Positions 25,610-33,793 of a stretch of 45,611 nucleotides of DNA are shown here, in pieces. Within the stretch, counting starts at the first letter, position 1; each line of letters opens with the position of its first letter. Both the position numbers and the translations under genes were made by a program. Below the pieces are notes generated by a model, which was not told where the DNA came from, did no database searches, and saw nothing but the letters and a program-made list of their open reading frames with translations. The DNA comes from an uncultured Aquimarina sp. (GTDB taxonomy: Bacteria; Bacteroidota; Bacteroidia; Flavobacteriales; Flavobacteriaceae): contig CALGLV010000013.1 in NCBI GenBank assembly GCA_937958985.1, forward strand, positions 1-45,611, in the 5' to 3' direction.

Positions 25610-26820
25610 AGTTTCATGTTTTGGTGTTCGACTTTAAGTCCTAAAGCTTCAATTTTAAAAGAGTAAAGCCCTTGTTTATAAAAGCCTTTTTCGAGCTCAA
25701 ATACTACACTCCCTTTACCCGTGGTTTTCAATTTAGTTTCTACTAATTTTTCATTTTGAAAAATAGCTAATTTTACTACAGCTCCATCGGGTATTAATTG
25801 CCCCATAAAACTTTGTAGCGGACCTACTGTGATTTTTCTATTTTTTTCAGCGAAAGCTACAGGCAATTTATTAGTAACTGCTTCATAGGCAAGGGTAATT
25901 TTATTACTTACTGCCATGCCACTTACATAAGCCGTTACCTGCCAAGTGTCGGCATAATTAGGATGCAACATTGCTACCATAGCTACACCTCGAATACTAC
26001 TCCCTTGCGTTTTCAATACCGCTCCTTTAGTATTTTTAATAACAAAATCTATAAGTGTTCCGTCGCTAATATTGTTATTGTATGTATCCTTAATTACCGA
26101 TGTTGTGAATGTAGTAATTTGATTGCCATCGGCATAGGAATGTTTACGACTATAATCTATTTTAAAATTAGTAGGCTGCGCGGGAAACACTTCTATAGAA
26201 AACTCTTTAGACTGAATTTCGCTTACGCTAGAAGCTACTAATAATCGCCCTGAAGTGGGGTAGGAATAAATGTTTTTCCAAGCGATAAAATCACTAGTTT
26301 TTTCTGTGGAAACAGTACGATTTTCCAAAAATTGATGCTTTATTTTCACAGGCGTTTTATTCGCAATAGGATTATCAAAAATATCGGTAGGAATTACCAC
26401 TAGCATAGTATAATCATTACCTCCGGCAGAAATACTTGGCGGACCAATGTACGACTCTAATGTTTTGTTAGTCTCTTTGCTAGCTGTAATTAAAATACTC
26501 CCTGTAATTATCGACTCTCCATTAGCGATTAACGTATAATCTATAATTCCTTTTTTTGAAGTTAAAAATTTAGGCAGTTTGAAACTAGCCTCATCAGTAT
26601 CGCTATGTACCAGTGTGCTCCCGTAAGAGCCATTACAATACAAACTCACCGCTAAATTGGTATTGAATTTCAAAACCACAGGGCTTCCTGCTTCAAAGCT
26701 TGCTGTTTGTGTAAGTAATTGTGCTAACGGCTTTTTTTGCGCATGTAACAACGCTGTAAACACTCCATGAATAATACATAGGTTTACTATAAAAATAATA
26801 TATCGTTTAGTTTGCTTCAA
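25606..26820 (-). CDS. Secreted protein with tandem Ig-like (invasin-type) domains
   Basis: A 404-residue protein with a signal peptide (about 1-28, ending LLHAQ). The mature part is all beta: an N-terminal domain, then repeats such as SYADGNQITTFTTSVIKDTYNNNISDGTLIDF (split here across one Ig-like unit, about 230-315), which has the pattern of bacterial Ig-like domain 1 as in invasins, and a C-terminal domain (about 325-404). No enzyme motif is visible. Set between a GT-C-like membrane protein (8 nt) and a hydrolase (4-nt overlap) in one operon, it is probably a periplasmic partner in polymer assembly or translocation. Confidence 0.7.
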   Translation of the reverse strand: MKQTKRYIIFIVNLCIIHGVFTALLHAQKKPLAQLLTQTASFEAGSPVVLKFNTNLAVSLYCNGSYGSTLVHSDTDEASFKLPKFLTSKKGIIDYTLIANGESIITGSILITASKETNKTLESYIGPPSISAGGNDYTMLVVIPTDIFDNPIANKTPVKIKHQFLENRTVSTEKTSDFIAWKNIYSYPTSGRLLVASSVSEIQSKEFSIEVFPAQPTNFKIDYSRKHSYADGNQITTFTTSVIKDTYNNNISDGTLIDFVIKNTKGAVLKTQGSSIRGVAMVAMLHPNYADTWQVTAYVSGMAVSNKITLAYEAVTNKLPVAFAEKNRKITVGPLQSFMGQLIPDGAVVKLAIFQNEKLVETKLKTTGKGSVVFELEKGFYKQGLYSFKIEALGLKVEHQNMKL

Positions 26821-26828
26821 TGTTACCT

Positions 26829-29800
26829 TTAGTTTGGTGCGCCTATATAGCTATTGATTTCTATTTTAATGAATGAAAAACCTTTCCCTTTAAAAGGAAT
26901 AAGCTGTAACGTGCTTTTTTCTTGATTGGCTCCCAAATCTATTTTATCGTTAAGTGATTCGTTTGGCAACCCGTTTACAAAAGCATTTTTTGTATCTGAT
27001 TTTATGTTTTTTAAGTTTGAAATATCGGCAAGTGGTACACTAAAAAACTGTTTGCGTTGTTGACGAATTCCTTCCGCTAAAAAATGATGATCTACCCAAA
27101 GTAATTTTTTATGTTCATCGTAATACGATAATAATAATTGTGGCACGGTTACCTCCTGTAAACCTGCATTAAACAAAATACCATTTATACTCTGATCTTC
27201 AAAATTCACCTCTTGTACCACTACACTTTTGTACAAATCTGTATTGGCGACATTCCCTGCACATTGCAGGTCGTAAATACTTGGTTTTTCCGTTATCGCA
27301 ATATCTGTAAATTCTTTAGGATTGAATTTTTTTGGCGCTTTATCGGTGTTTTTATTCCAGGCAATTCCCTCAAAATTAATACGGAAACTGGTAAGCTCTT
27401 TAGGAAGCAATTTGTGCTTCATTTGATGCATTACATTATAACTTGCCAGTTGTTTATTATTACCCGTATATAACGAACCATTAATAACCACATCGGCGGG
27501 TACGTCGTCAACATTTTGAATTTCTCCCACAATACTATATTTATTATTTAAATAAACCAATTTTGAAGATAACACTTGCAATACGGGCTGTTTTAACACA
27601 TCTTCATGGTGGGTTTGTTCAGAGGTAATTCTTCTTCTTCCGTGATTGAAAAAAGTAGTTCTATTCGAAGTAAATAACTGGTCGGGCGGAATATCTAAAT
27701 CGTAAGCTAACGGAGTTACAAACCACTTATTATTGTACTTACGTAGTTCGTGGTGAAATGTTTTTTCAATCCTCTCTAACGGAGTAATCCAAAAGGTCTC
27801 TACCTTAACTTTAGCCAGGCTATCATTCTGCGAAAGCACTGTAGGTTTTATAGCATCTAATTTTGCATAGGAACTTAGTAAACCATCATTTACTGCGACT
27901 TCCAACATATACTGATCTTTTGTTTTATTACTGTTTGGATTAATGTAGGAATATGCACGTTCAAATTCTTTAAAATCGATAGCATCGTAGTAAGCAGAAA
28001 TCACATTTTTAGGGCTTATTTGTGTGGCATTAGCTATATAAAATCGATACACTCCAAAGACAAAAAACAGTATTACTAACAGCACCCACCCAAAAGAAAA
28101 ACGAACCACTTTAGGGTTGAATTTTTGATAGGCGACATTAAAATTTAAATAAGCTGCCTTTTGAGTTTTTCCTTTTTTAAACACTCGAAACCACAATAAT
28201 TTAAAATGCAACAAAAACACTATAATTACAGTAAGCATAGGAACGGTTCCCCACAGTATTTTTTGAAACGTTGGTATGTCGTCCTTGGGTAAAATACTTG
28301 ATAATGGTTTTACGTTTAATTTCTCCCAAACCATAATTCCATTTTCTAACTGGCGTAAGCGTTGCCAACCACAGAAATATAAAATAGGATCGTAAAACTT
28401 ATCGTTAGAAAACACATATTTTAAATGGTATTTTTCGGGTACTGTTAAAAATTGCTGTAACGACCCCAAGCCTTCTATTCCTCTAAATTTAGAGTTCTCT
28501 AAACGCTCTACTGCCCTACTCGTAAGCTCTGGCAATCTACGTGCCGAATGGTAGTTTCCATCGACTGTCATGGCATTGGTTTGCGCCGAAAGCCAAGCCA
28601 TTTGATCGCCAAAACCTAAAGGCAAAAACCTCCAATGATCGTGTTGATCTTGATTCAAAAAATTAAGAATGGGAAGCATTTTAATTTTTTGAGGTTGTGA
28701 TGGTTTAAAGTAACTAAGGTTTACCGAAAAAATGACCAATGTAATCACTCCTAAAACTAACAAACCACCCAATAAACGATGAAAAACTGCACCAAATTTA
28801 GCTTGTAAATATTCTTTTAAATCTCCCTCGACAAATCGATATAGAAACTCTCCAAAAATAGGTAATGCCATTATAGATGCCCACAATGTAAAACGATCTA
28901 ACGTAAGTATATTAAATGCGTTTTCACCCAACATTAGTTTAGGCAAAGGCGTGGTACCGCCCGTTCCTAACAAGGTTAAAAAACTAAACGATAATCCAAA
29001 AAACAAATAGCGTTTAGCGTAATATCGGTAAAACAAATACGGAAAAACAAAAAGTAATATTCCCCAAGGAATTAAAAAAAACACCAAGCCCGACGAGGTA
29101 ACTTCTATAAAACTATCTCTTGACCCATGCGGTATAGGCACTTGAGTAATAGGATTATTTTTGGTATTGATCCAATAAGGAAGTATGCAGAAAACAATTA
29201 ATACTAAGGAGCTTAATCCGAAACCTAAAATGCGTTTAAAAAGTTTAAAAAAAGTACTCAAAAACAAGCGAAAGCTTATGCTTTTATAAGAGGCTACTTT
29301 TTCACGTGAGCTGTCCATTACCACCATCCCTATAAGTGGGAAAATAAAGAATACCATTCCAAAAATAGGAGTTACATGATGTGAGGTTATGGTAATGGCT
29401 AACAAACTTAAAGAAGTCCATAGGTGTTTATATTTGCCTGATTTTAGCCATAAATATATTTCGGGTAGGGAATGCATTAATACTGAAATACCTATAATAC
29501 TAGGCAATTGACCAAAAATATGTAATGTTTCTATAAAGGAGGATGAAAACACTGCTGCTATTGCGGCATAACCGGCGGTATTTCGATTACCTGTAATCAG
29601 TAATGAAAAACGATAGACCCCCGTTATAAATAATAGTATTCCTATAAATGCTAACGTAAACAAACCAAATTTAAGCCCTCCTATTAAGGAAAACAAAGCA
29701 ATACTTTGATGTACTAGTGGCGGATATCCCATAACCGTAAATCCCGTATACCATTTATAATTCCAAGGCTCAAACCAGCTTGTAGCATAATGTTCGGCAA

Positions 29801-29918
29801 AACATAAATGTATAAGTGCATCGTAGGTAGTTTCAAGAGTAAAAAATATACTCACCCCGTGAAATACGATTCCTATTAATAAGGCACTTATTAAATATTT
29901 GTTTGTTGTGTTGGGCAT
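26829..29918 (-). CDS. GT-C-like polytopic membrane protein with periplasmic C-terminal domains
   Basis: A 1029-residue protein. About ten membrane helices fill residues 8-400, with the acidic first-loop motif TTYDALIHLCFAEHY (D33) typical of GT-C glycosyltransferases and of the PTPS-related membrane family. A soluble stretch (about 405-550) is followed by helices at about 555-577 and 608-628, an NTF2-like domain (about 638-748) and a C-terminal beta-rich part. GT-C enzymes use polyprenyl-phosphate sugars as donors; a GT2 gene able to make such a donor is divergently adjacent. I infer a periplasm-facing sugar transferase or polymerase acting on the polysaccharide. First gene of a three-gene operon. 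Confidence 0.7.
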   Translation of the reverse strand: MPNTTNKYLISALLIGIVFHGVSIFFTLETTYDALIHLCFAEHYATSWFEPWNYKWYTGFTVMGYPPLVHQSIALFSLIGGLKFGLFTLAFIGILLFITGVYRFSLLITGNRNTAGYAAIAAVFSSSFIETLHIFGQLPSIIGISVLMHSLPEIYLWLKSGKYKHLWTSLSLLAITITSHHVTPIFGMVFFIFPLIGMVVMDSSREKVASYKSISFRLFLSTFFKLFKRILGFGLSSLVLIVFCILPYWINTKNNPITQVPIPHGSRDSFIEVTSSGLVFFLIPWGILLFVFPYLFYRYYAKRYLFFGLSFSFLTLLGTGGTTPLPKLMLGENAFNILTLDRFTLWASIMALPIFGEFLYRFVEGDLKEYLQAKFGAVFHRLLGGLLVLGVITLVIFSVNLSYFKPSQPQKIKMLPILNFLNQDQHDHWRFLPLGFGDQMAWLSAQTNAMTVDGNYHSARRLPELTSRAVERLENSKFRGIEGLGSLQQFLTVPEKYHLKYVFSNDKFYDPILYFCGWQRLRQLENGIMVWEKLNVKPLSSILPKDDIPTFQKILWGTVPMLTVIIVFLLHFKLLWFRVFKKGKTQKAAYLNFNVAYQKFNPKVVRFSFGWVLLVILFFVFGVYRFYIANATQISPKNVISAYYDAIDFKEFERAYSYINPNSNKTKDQYMLEVAVNDGLLSSYAKLDAIKPTVLSQNDSLAKVKVETFWITPLERIEKTFHHELRKYNNKWFVTPLAYDLDIPPDQLFTSNRTTFFNHGRRRITSEQTHHEDVLKQPVLQVLSSKLVYLNNKYSIVGEIQNVDDVPADVVINGSLYTGNNKQLASYNVMHQMKHKLLPKELTSFRINFEGIAWNKNTDKAPKKFNPKEFTDIAITEKPSIYDLQCAGNVANTDLYKSVVVQEVNFEDQSINGILFNAGLQEVTVPQLLLSYYDEHKKLLWVDHHFLAEGIRQQRKQFFSVPLADISNLKNIKSDTKNAFVNGLPNESLNDKIDLGANQEKSTLQLIPFKGKGFSFIKIEINSYIGAPN

Positions 29919-29980
29919 CTAAAATAAATATACAACAAAGGCTTTATTCAGTAATAACAGTTTGACTTTTAATTAATTCC

Positions 29981-30048
29981 ATTCGTCTACAGCAATCTCC
30001 TACTCACCGAAAAACCCCTATTTACAGCGGGTTGTGGCGGTACATTTG
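29981..30048 (+). promoter_or_regulatory. LytTR-type promoter D: 21-bp direct repeat plus -7 box
   Basis: Half-sites ATTCGTCTACA (29981) and ACTCACCGAAA (30002) are 21 bp apart. TACATTTG at 30041-30048 is a perfect TAnnTTTG box starting 39 bp after the second half-site. The box lies inside the longer reading frame that opens at 30034, which shows that the gene must start at the later ATG. The site is in the spacer shared with the divergent GT-C operon, which it may also influence. Confidence 0.75.
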
Positions 30049-30072
30049 AATATAATTAAAACCCAAACTATT

Positions 30073-30894
30073 ATGAAAACTGGAATAATCATACCTTGCT
30101 ACAACGAAGAGAATAGATTGAATGTTTCTGCGTTTAAAAACTTTATTTCTGAAGAAAACAAGTATCATTTATGTTTTGTTAATGATGGAAGTAAAGACGA
30201 TACGGTGCGGGTTTTAAAAGAAATTCAACAAACCAACCCTGCAAAAGTTAGTGTAATTGATCTTATTGAAAATGGAGGAAAAGCTGCTGCAGTTAGAGCG
30301 GGTGCTAAATACTTATACACTAAAAGTAGTGTAAAATACATAGGGTTTATGGATGCTGATTTATCTACTGGTTTCAACGACTTTGGAGACTTGGTAAATA
30401 CATTACATACCAATAATAACTTAGGTTTTGTTTTTGGCTCTAGAGCTAAAGAAGCTTCCGAAGGAATTAAAAAAGATGGAGTAAGAGCTATTATTTCAAA
30501 ATTAATAAATGTATTGATTGTGTTTATTTTAGGAATGTCAATTTCAGATACACAATGTGGAGCTAAAGTTTTCGAATCTAATTTAGTGCCGTTACTTTTT
30601 GGAAAAAAATTCAAAACTAAATGGTTGTTTGACGTTGAAATGTTTATCCGCTTAAAAAGATACTTTGGTAAAGAAAAAACAGTAAGCTTTATTTGTGAGC
30701 AGCCTTTAAGCCGATGGGTGCACATGGAAGATTCAAAATTAGGATTAAGAGATTCTATTGAAATTCCTTTTAGATTAGTATCTATATGGATAAACTATAA
30801 CTTATTAAATAGCATATTCGAAACTAAAGTGGATACCTACTTAGAACCTGCAATGCGTGTTTTCGAAGTGCCTGAAACTTTAATGGCTGCATAA
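30073..30894 (+). CDS. GT2 glycosyltransferase, polyprenyl-phosphate mannosyl/glucosyl type
   Basis: I start the gene at the ATG of MKTGIIIPCYNEENRL, because the 13-codon upstream extension (GTG start) contains the -7 promoter box. The 273-residue product is a GT-A family 2 enzyme: PCYNEE, FVNDGSKDDT, NGGKAAAVRAG, the DxD-type metal site DADLST, and the DTQCGAKVF block characteristic of dolichyl/polyprenyl-phosphate mannosyl- or glucosyltransferases. One hydrophobic stretch (about 150-165) may associate with the membrane. It would make a lipid-phosphate sugar donor for the adjacent GT-C-like protein. It is controlled by LytTR-type promoter D and ends at a strong hairpin. Confidence 0.9.
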   Translation: MKTGIIIPCYNEENRLNVSAFKNFISEENKYHLCFVNDGSKDDTVRVLKEIQQTNPAKVSVIDLIENGGKAAAVRAGAKYLYTKSSVKYIGFMDADLSTGFNDFGDLVNTLHTNNNLGFVFGSRAKEASEGIKKDGVRAIISKLINVLIVFILGMSISDTQCGAKVFESNLVPLLFGKKFKTKWLFDVEMFIRLKRYFGKEKTVSFICEQPLSRWVHMEDSKLGLRDSIEIPFRLVSIWINYNLLNSIFETKVDTYLEPAMRVFEVPETLMAA

Positions 30895-30917
30895 AGCTTA
30901 AGAAAATAGAAATCAAT

Positions 30918-30953
30918 AAAAACCCCTCTAAACATAACGTTTAGAGGGGTTTT
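30918..30953. terminator. Bidirectional terminator between GT2 and tRNA-Met
   Basis: AAAACCCCTCTAAAC and GTTTAGAGGGGTTTT form a perfect 15-bp stem around a 5-nt loop. It can end both the plus-strand GT2 transcript and the minus-strand tRNA transcript. Confidence 0.92.
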
Positions 30954-30954
30954 G

Positions 30955-31028
30955 TGGTCCCACTTGGGCTCGAACCAAGGACTTTCTGATTATGAGTCAG
31001 ATACTCTAACCAGCTGAGTTATAGGACC
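30955..31028 (-). tRNA. tRNA-Met (CAT)
   Basis: Read on the minus strand: acceptor GGTCCTA pairs with TGGGACC (one G-T), D-arm CTCAGCTGGTTAGAG, anticodon stem TCTGA/TCAGA with loop CTCATAA (anticodon CAT), and T-arm CTTGG-TTCGAGC-CCAAG. The discriminator base is A and the CCA end is not encoded. The first pair is G-C, so it is an elongator and not an initiator tRNA; a lysidine-modified Ile-CAU tRNA is possible but less likely. Confidence 0.92.
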
Positions 31029-31148
31029 AGAATTAAAAATATCAAAACTGATATAAAATTCGGTTTGCAAATGTATATAATTGCTGCAAAGCTTCCAAAT
31101 AATATGCACACGAATTACAGCTTTTTTTATTAGTGCCACTAAATAGCG

Positions 31149-31156
31149 TACTTTTG
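31149..31156 (+). promoter_or_regulatory. -7 box of rbfA, suggests leaderless mRNA
   Basis: TACTTTTG is a perfect TAnnTTTG box ending only 4 nt before the rbfA ATG. With the usual spacing to the start site, transcription would begin at or next to the A of the start codon. No clear -33 TTG is seen. Confidence 0.6.
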
Positions 31157-31160
31157 CACT

Positions 31161-31553
31161 ATGGAAACAAACAGACAGAAAAAAATAGCAGGGGTACTGC
31201 AGAAAGATATAGCAGATGTTATTAGCCAAGCCTTAAGAGATTCTGGCAGAGGAAACATTATGGTATCGGTTACTAAAGTTACTGTTACTACCGATTTATC
31301 AGTATCTAAAGTATACATGAGTGTATTTCCGCATAGTGAAGCTCAAAATATTTTAACAGAAGTACGATCCGTAGGAACACAAATTAAGCATCAAGTAGCC
31401 TTAAAAACTAAAAATCAGTTGCGCCGTATGCCTGCCTTAGAGTATTTTGTAGACGATTCTTTGGAGTATATTGACAAGCTAGATGAAGCTATAAAAGGAG
31501 AAGAAAACCCTATATTAGATCGCAGTTTATTAGAAAAGCGTAAAAAGAAATAA
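31161..31553 (+). CDS. rbfA: Ribosome-binding factor A
   Basis: The 130-residue protein is a full-length RbfA: a single KH-like domain starting ETNRQKKIAGVLQKDIADVI, with MVSVTKVTVTTDLSVSKVYMSVF in the central beta-strand/helix region and the conserved R-R-x-P-x-L-x-Y-F-x-D-D-S motif (RRMPALEYFVDDS). RbfA binds the 30S subunit and helps mature the 5' end of 16S rRNA, particularly in the cold. It probably shares a transcript with the permease gene 5 nt downstream, an arrangement common in Flavobacteriia. A -7 promoter box lies directly before the ATG. Confidence 0.96.
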   Translation: METNRQKKIAGVLQKDIADVISQALRDSGRGNIMVSVTKVTVTTDLSVSKVYMSVFPHSEAQNILTEVRSVGTQIKHQVALKTKNQLRRMPALEYFVDDSLEYIDKLDEAIKGEENPILDRSLLEKRKKK

Positions 31554-31558
31554 ACCTA

Positions 31559-32758
31559 TTGAACTTTTCGTTGTACATCGCTAAGCGGTATTTATTTTCA
31601 AAGGGAAGTACTAACGCCATCAATATCATTACCGGTATTGCTATGCTTGGTATTATTATTGGCGCCTTAATTTTAACCATCGTACTCTCTGCTTTTGGTG
31701 GCCTTAAAGATTTGCATTTACAGTTTACTTCGATTACCGATCCGCAACTGAAAGTGTTTCCTTCTTCAGGAAAATTCTTCAGCTTAACTGAACAACAGAA
31801 AATAGAAATTTCGAGTTTAGATGGCGTAGCTAATTTGGCGGAAATCGTAGAAAATCAAGTTTTTTTAAATTATAAAGACAAAAAGCAATACGCCAATATA
31901 AAAGGTATTAGCAAAAATTACAGTAGCGTTATCCCAACCGATAGTATTATAGCCTATGGCGATTGGGATTTTGATAATAAATATACAGTGGTCATAGGTG
32001 ATCAAATAAGTAATTCTTTAAGTCTCGGAATTAACAATACTGTAAACCCTTTGGATTTGTACATGCCCAAAGCAGGAAAAGGTCAAATATCAAATCCTAT
32101 AAATGCTTTTATGAGCGAAAGTGTTCGTGTTAGTGGAATTTACCAACTCACCAGCGAAATGGACGATAAATATGTGTTTGCTCATATTGATTTAGCTCGA
32201 AAACTATTAAATCTCTCCCCGGATAAAGTTTCAAATATTGAATTAAAATTACATCCAAAAGCGAACGAAGACGAAGTACGCAAACAGCTTTTGGAAATTT
32301 TTAATAATTCTGTTTATATCAAAACCCGAGCGCAGTTAAACGAAGCCACTTACAAAATGCTTAAAAGTGAAAACCTTATGGCATATTCGGTTTCCACACT
32401 AGTGTTAATTGTAGCTTTATTCAACCTAATTGGATCAATGATTATGATGATTATTGACAAAAAGAAAAACCTACAAACCCTTTATAAAATTGGTGCAACG
32501 GTTTCTAATATTCGTAATATATTCTTTTTACAAGGAATGTTAATGACAGTAATTGGGGGTGGAATCGGTGTAAGTTTGGCTTTGATTATTCTTTATTTAC
32601 AACAAAAATATGGACTAATTATGATTACCTACGACATTGCCTACCCTGTAAAGCTAAGTGCGCTCACAGTGCTTATCGTACTCACCACCTTACTTGTTTT
32701 GGGTTGCTTAGCTTCTTTAATTGCTTCGCGAAGCATAAAAAAGAGTTTAGTCGTTTAA
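31559..32758 (+). CDS. FtsX/LolE-type ABC transporter permease
   Basis: A 399-residue permease of the MacB/FtsX fold: first membrane helix at about 20-45 (INIITGIAMLGIIIGALILTIVLSAF), a periplasmic domain (about 46-270), and three C-terminal helices (about 275-300, 325-350, 370-392). This is the layout of LolC/LolE, which extract lipoproteins from the inner membrane with an ATPase partner. The ATPase is not encoded next to it. The start codon is TTG (five nt after rbfA), supported by MNFSLYIAKRYL, the usual N-terminus of this family. Lipoprotein release is the likely role, but FtsX-fold permeases do other jobs as well. Confidence 0.85.
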   Translation: MNFSLYIAKRYLFSKGSTNAINIITGIAMLGIIIGALILTIVLSAFGGLKDLHLQFTSITDPQLKVFPSSGKFFSLTEQQKIEISSLDGVANLAEIVENQVFLNYKDKKQYANIKGISKNYSSVIPTDSIIAYGDWDFDNKYTVVIGDQISNSLSLGINNTVNPLDLYMPKAGKGQISNPINAFMSESVRVSGIYQLTSEMDDKYVFAHIDLARKLLNLSPDKVSNIELKLHPKANEDEVRKQLLEIFNNSVYIKTRAQLNEATYKMLKSENLMAYSVSTLVLIVALFNLIGSMIMMIIDKKKNLQTLYKIGATVSNIRNIFFLQGMLMTVIGGGIGVSLALIILYLQQKYGLIMITYDIAYPVKLSALTVLIVLTTLLVLGCLASLIASRSIKKSLVV

Positions 32759-32772
32759 ACCAAGCTTGTTAA

Positions 32773-33684
32773 TTACTGTATTATCTTAACTGAATCTTCA
32801 TTAACACTCAAAGTCATTTCTTTTCCAAAAACAACCGCTCTATTGTCTGCGATATGCCCAAATGGAGCATCAAATACTACTGGGTAATTATATTTAGTGG
32901 TGATTTCTAAAATCATTTCTGTTACCGTATAACCAAAAGGCTCGGTATTATCGTGCATATTACTCATTGCCCCAATTACCAAACCTGCTAAATCTTTAAA
33001 TATTCCATTGCGATCTAAATTTTGAAGCATACGATCAATATGATATAAATATTCATCTAAATCTTCTAAAAACAAAAATTTCCCTTTGGTATCAATTGCC
33101 GACGCAGACCCGCATAAGGAATATAAAATCGAAAGATTCCCACCAACAGCCATTCCCTGAGCTTTACCTTGTATATTTTCCCGCGTAGACGGAAATGAAT
33201 ATGTAGTTGCTTTTCCTAACAATACATTTTTTAAAGATTCTTGGGCTTCCATAGTAGCCTTTGAAATATCAAAAGCCATAGGAGCATGTACAGTAGCCAT
33301 ATCAAATGTATGTAAATGCGAATGCAATACGGTTATATCAGAATATCCTATAATATATTTAGGCTGTTTTTTAAATGAAGAAAAATCAATATTATCAATA
33401 ATTCTTACCGTGCCATATCCGCCTCGTGCACACCAAATCGCTTTTACTTTTGGATTATCAATCATTGCTTGTAAATCGGCAGTACGTGCTGCATCCGTAC
33501 CTGCAAATTGATAGCTCTCTTCCCCTATAGTTTTTCCTAAAAGGACTTTAAAACCTAAATTCTCCATCCATTGTATTCCTAGTCGAAGCTCATTAACGCT
33601 AATTTTTCGAGCCGTTGAAATTATAGCAATCGTATCTCCCTTTTTCAATGGGGCTATGGGATTGGGGCTAAAAGGAGTATCCAT
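32773..33684 (-). CDS. LD-carboxypeptidase (peptidase S66, LdcA-like)
   Basis: A 303-residue protein of the S66 family, which removes the terminal D-Ala from muropeptide tetrapeptides during cell-wall recycling. Visible signatures: GDTIAIISTARK at the start, CARGGYG, the nucleophile Ser in IIGYSDITVLH, the Glu of FLEDLDEYLYHIDRML, and the catalytic His in FGHIADN. I chose the ATG at 33684 in preference to a TTG nine codons upstream. No signal peptide is present, as expected for a cytoplasmic recycling enzyme. It is convergent with the permease gene and divergent from metG. Confidence 0.92.
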   Translation of the reverse strand: MDTPFSPNPIAPLKKGDTIAIISTARKISVNELRLGIQWMENLGFKVLLGKTIGEESYQFAGTDAARTADLQAMIDNPKVKAIWCARGGYGTVRIIDNIDFSSFKKQPKYIIGYSDITVLHSHLHTFDMATVHAPMAFDISKATMEAQESLKNVLLGKATTYSFPSTRENIQGKAQGMAVGGNLSILYSLCGSASAIDTKGKFLFLEDLDEYLYHIDRMLQNLDRNGIFKDLAGLVIGAMSNMHDNTEPFGYTVTEMILEITTKYNYPVVFDAPFGHIADNRAVVFGKEMTLSVNEDSVKIIQ

Positions 33685-33713
33685 TTTAAAAAGTTTTAGT
33701 AAAAATAACAAAA

Positions 33714-33744
33714 GCTTACTGCTTATAGCTTACTGCTTACTGCT
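33714..33744. repeat. Heptanucleotide tandem repeat upstream of metG
   Basis: GCTTACT, GCTTATA, GCTTACT, GCTTACT and a partial GCT: four units of 7 bp with two mismatches in the second. It lies in the LD-carboxypeptidase/metG spacer, about 20 bp upstream of the metG -7 box. Confidence 0.8.
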
Positions 33745-33764
33745 AAAAAGCGAAAGCTTTTTCC

Positions 33765-33772
33765 TAAATTTG
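33765..33772 (+). promoter_or_regulatory. -7 box of metG
   Basis: TAAATTTG is a perfect TAnnTTTG box 21 nt before the metG ATG. No TTG is present at the -33 position; the heptamer repeat lies just upstream. Confidence 0.6.
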
Positions 33773-33793
33773 CGCCTTTATTGATATACCACT

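Noticed and set aside
30034..30072. Longer N-terminus (GTG start) for the GT2 glycosyltransferase
   Set aside because: The extension contains the TACATTTG promoter box, and the family N-terminus begins at MKTGIIIPCYNEE.
30225..30725. 166-codon minus-strand reading frame opposite the GT2 gene
   Set aside because: It is fully antisense to a well-supported gene and has no recognisable domain.
33685..33711. TTG start nine codons upstream for the LD-carboxypeptidase
   Set aside because: The added residues are not family-like and an ATG is available at 33684.
33712..33793. Possible riboswitch or T-box-like leader before metG
   Set aside because: The -7 box leaves a leader of only about 16 nt, too short for such a structure.
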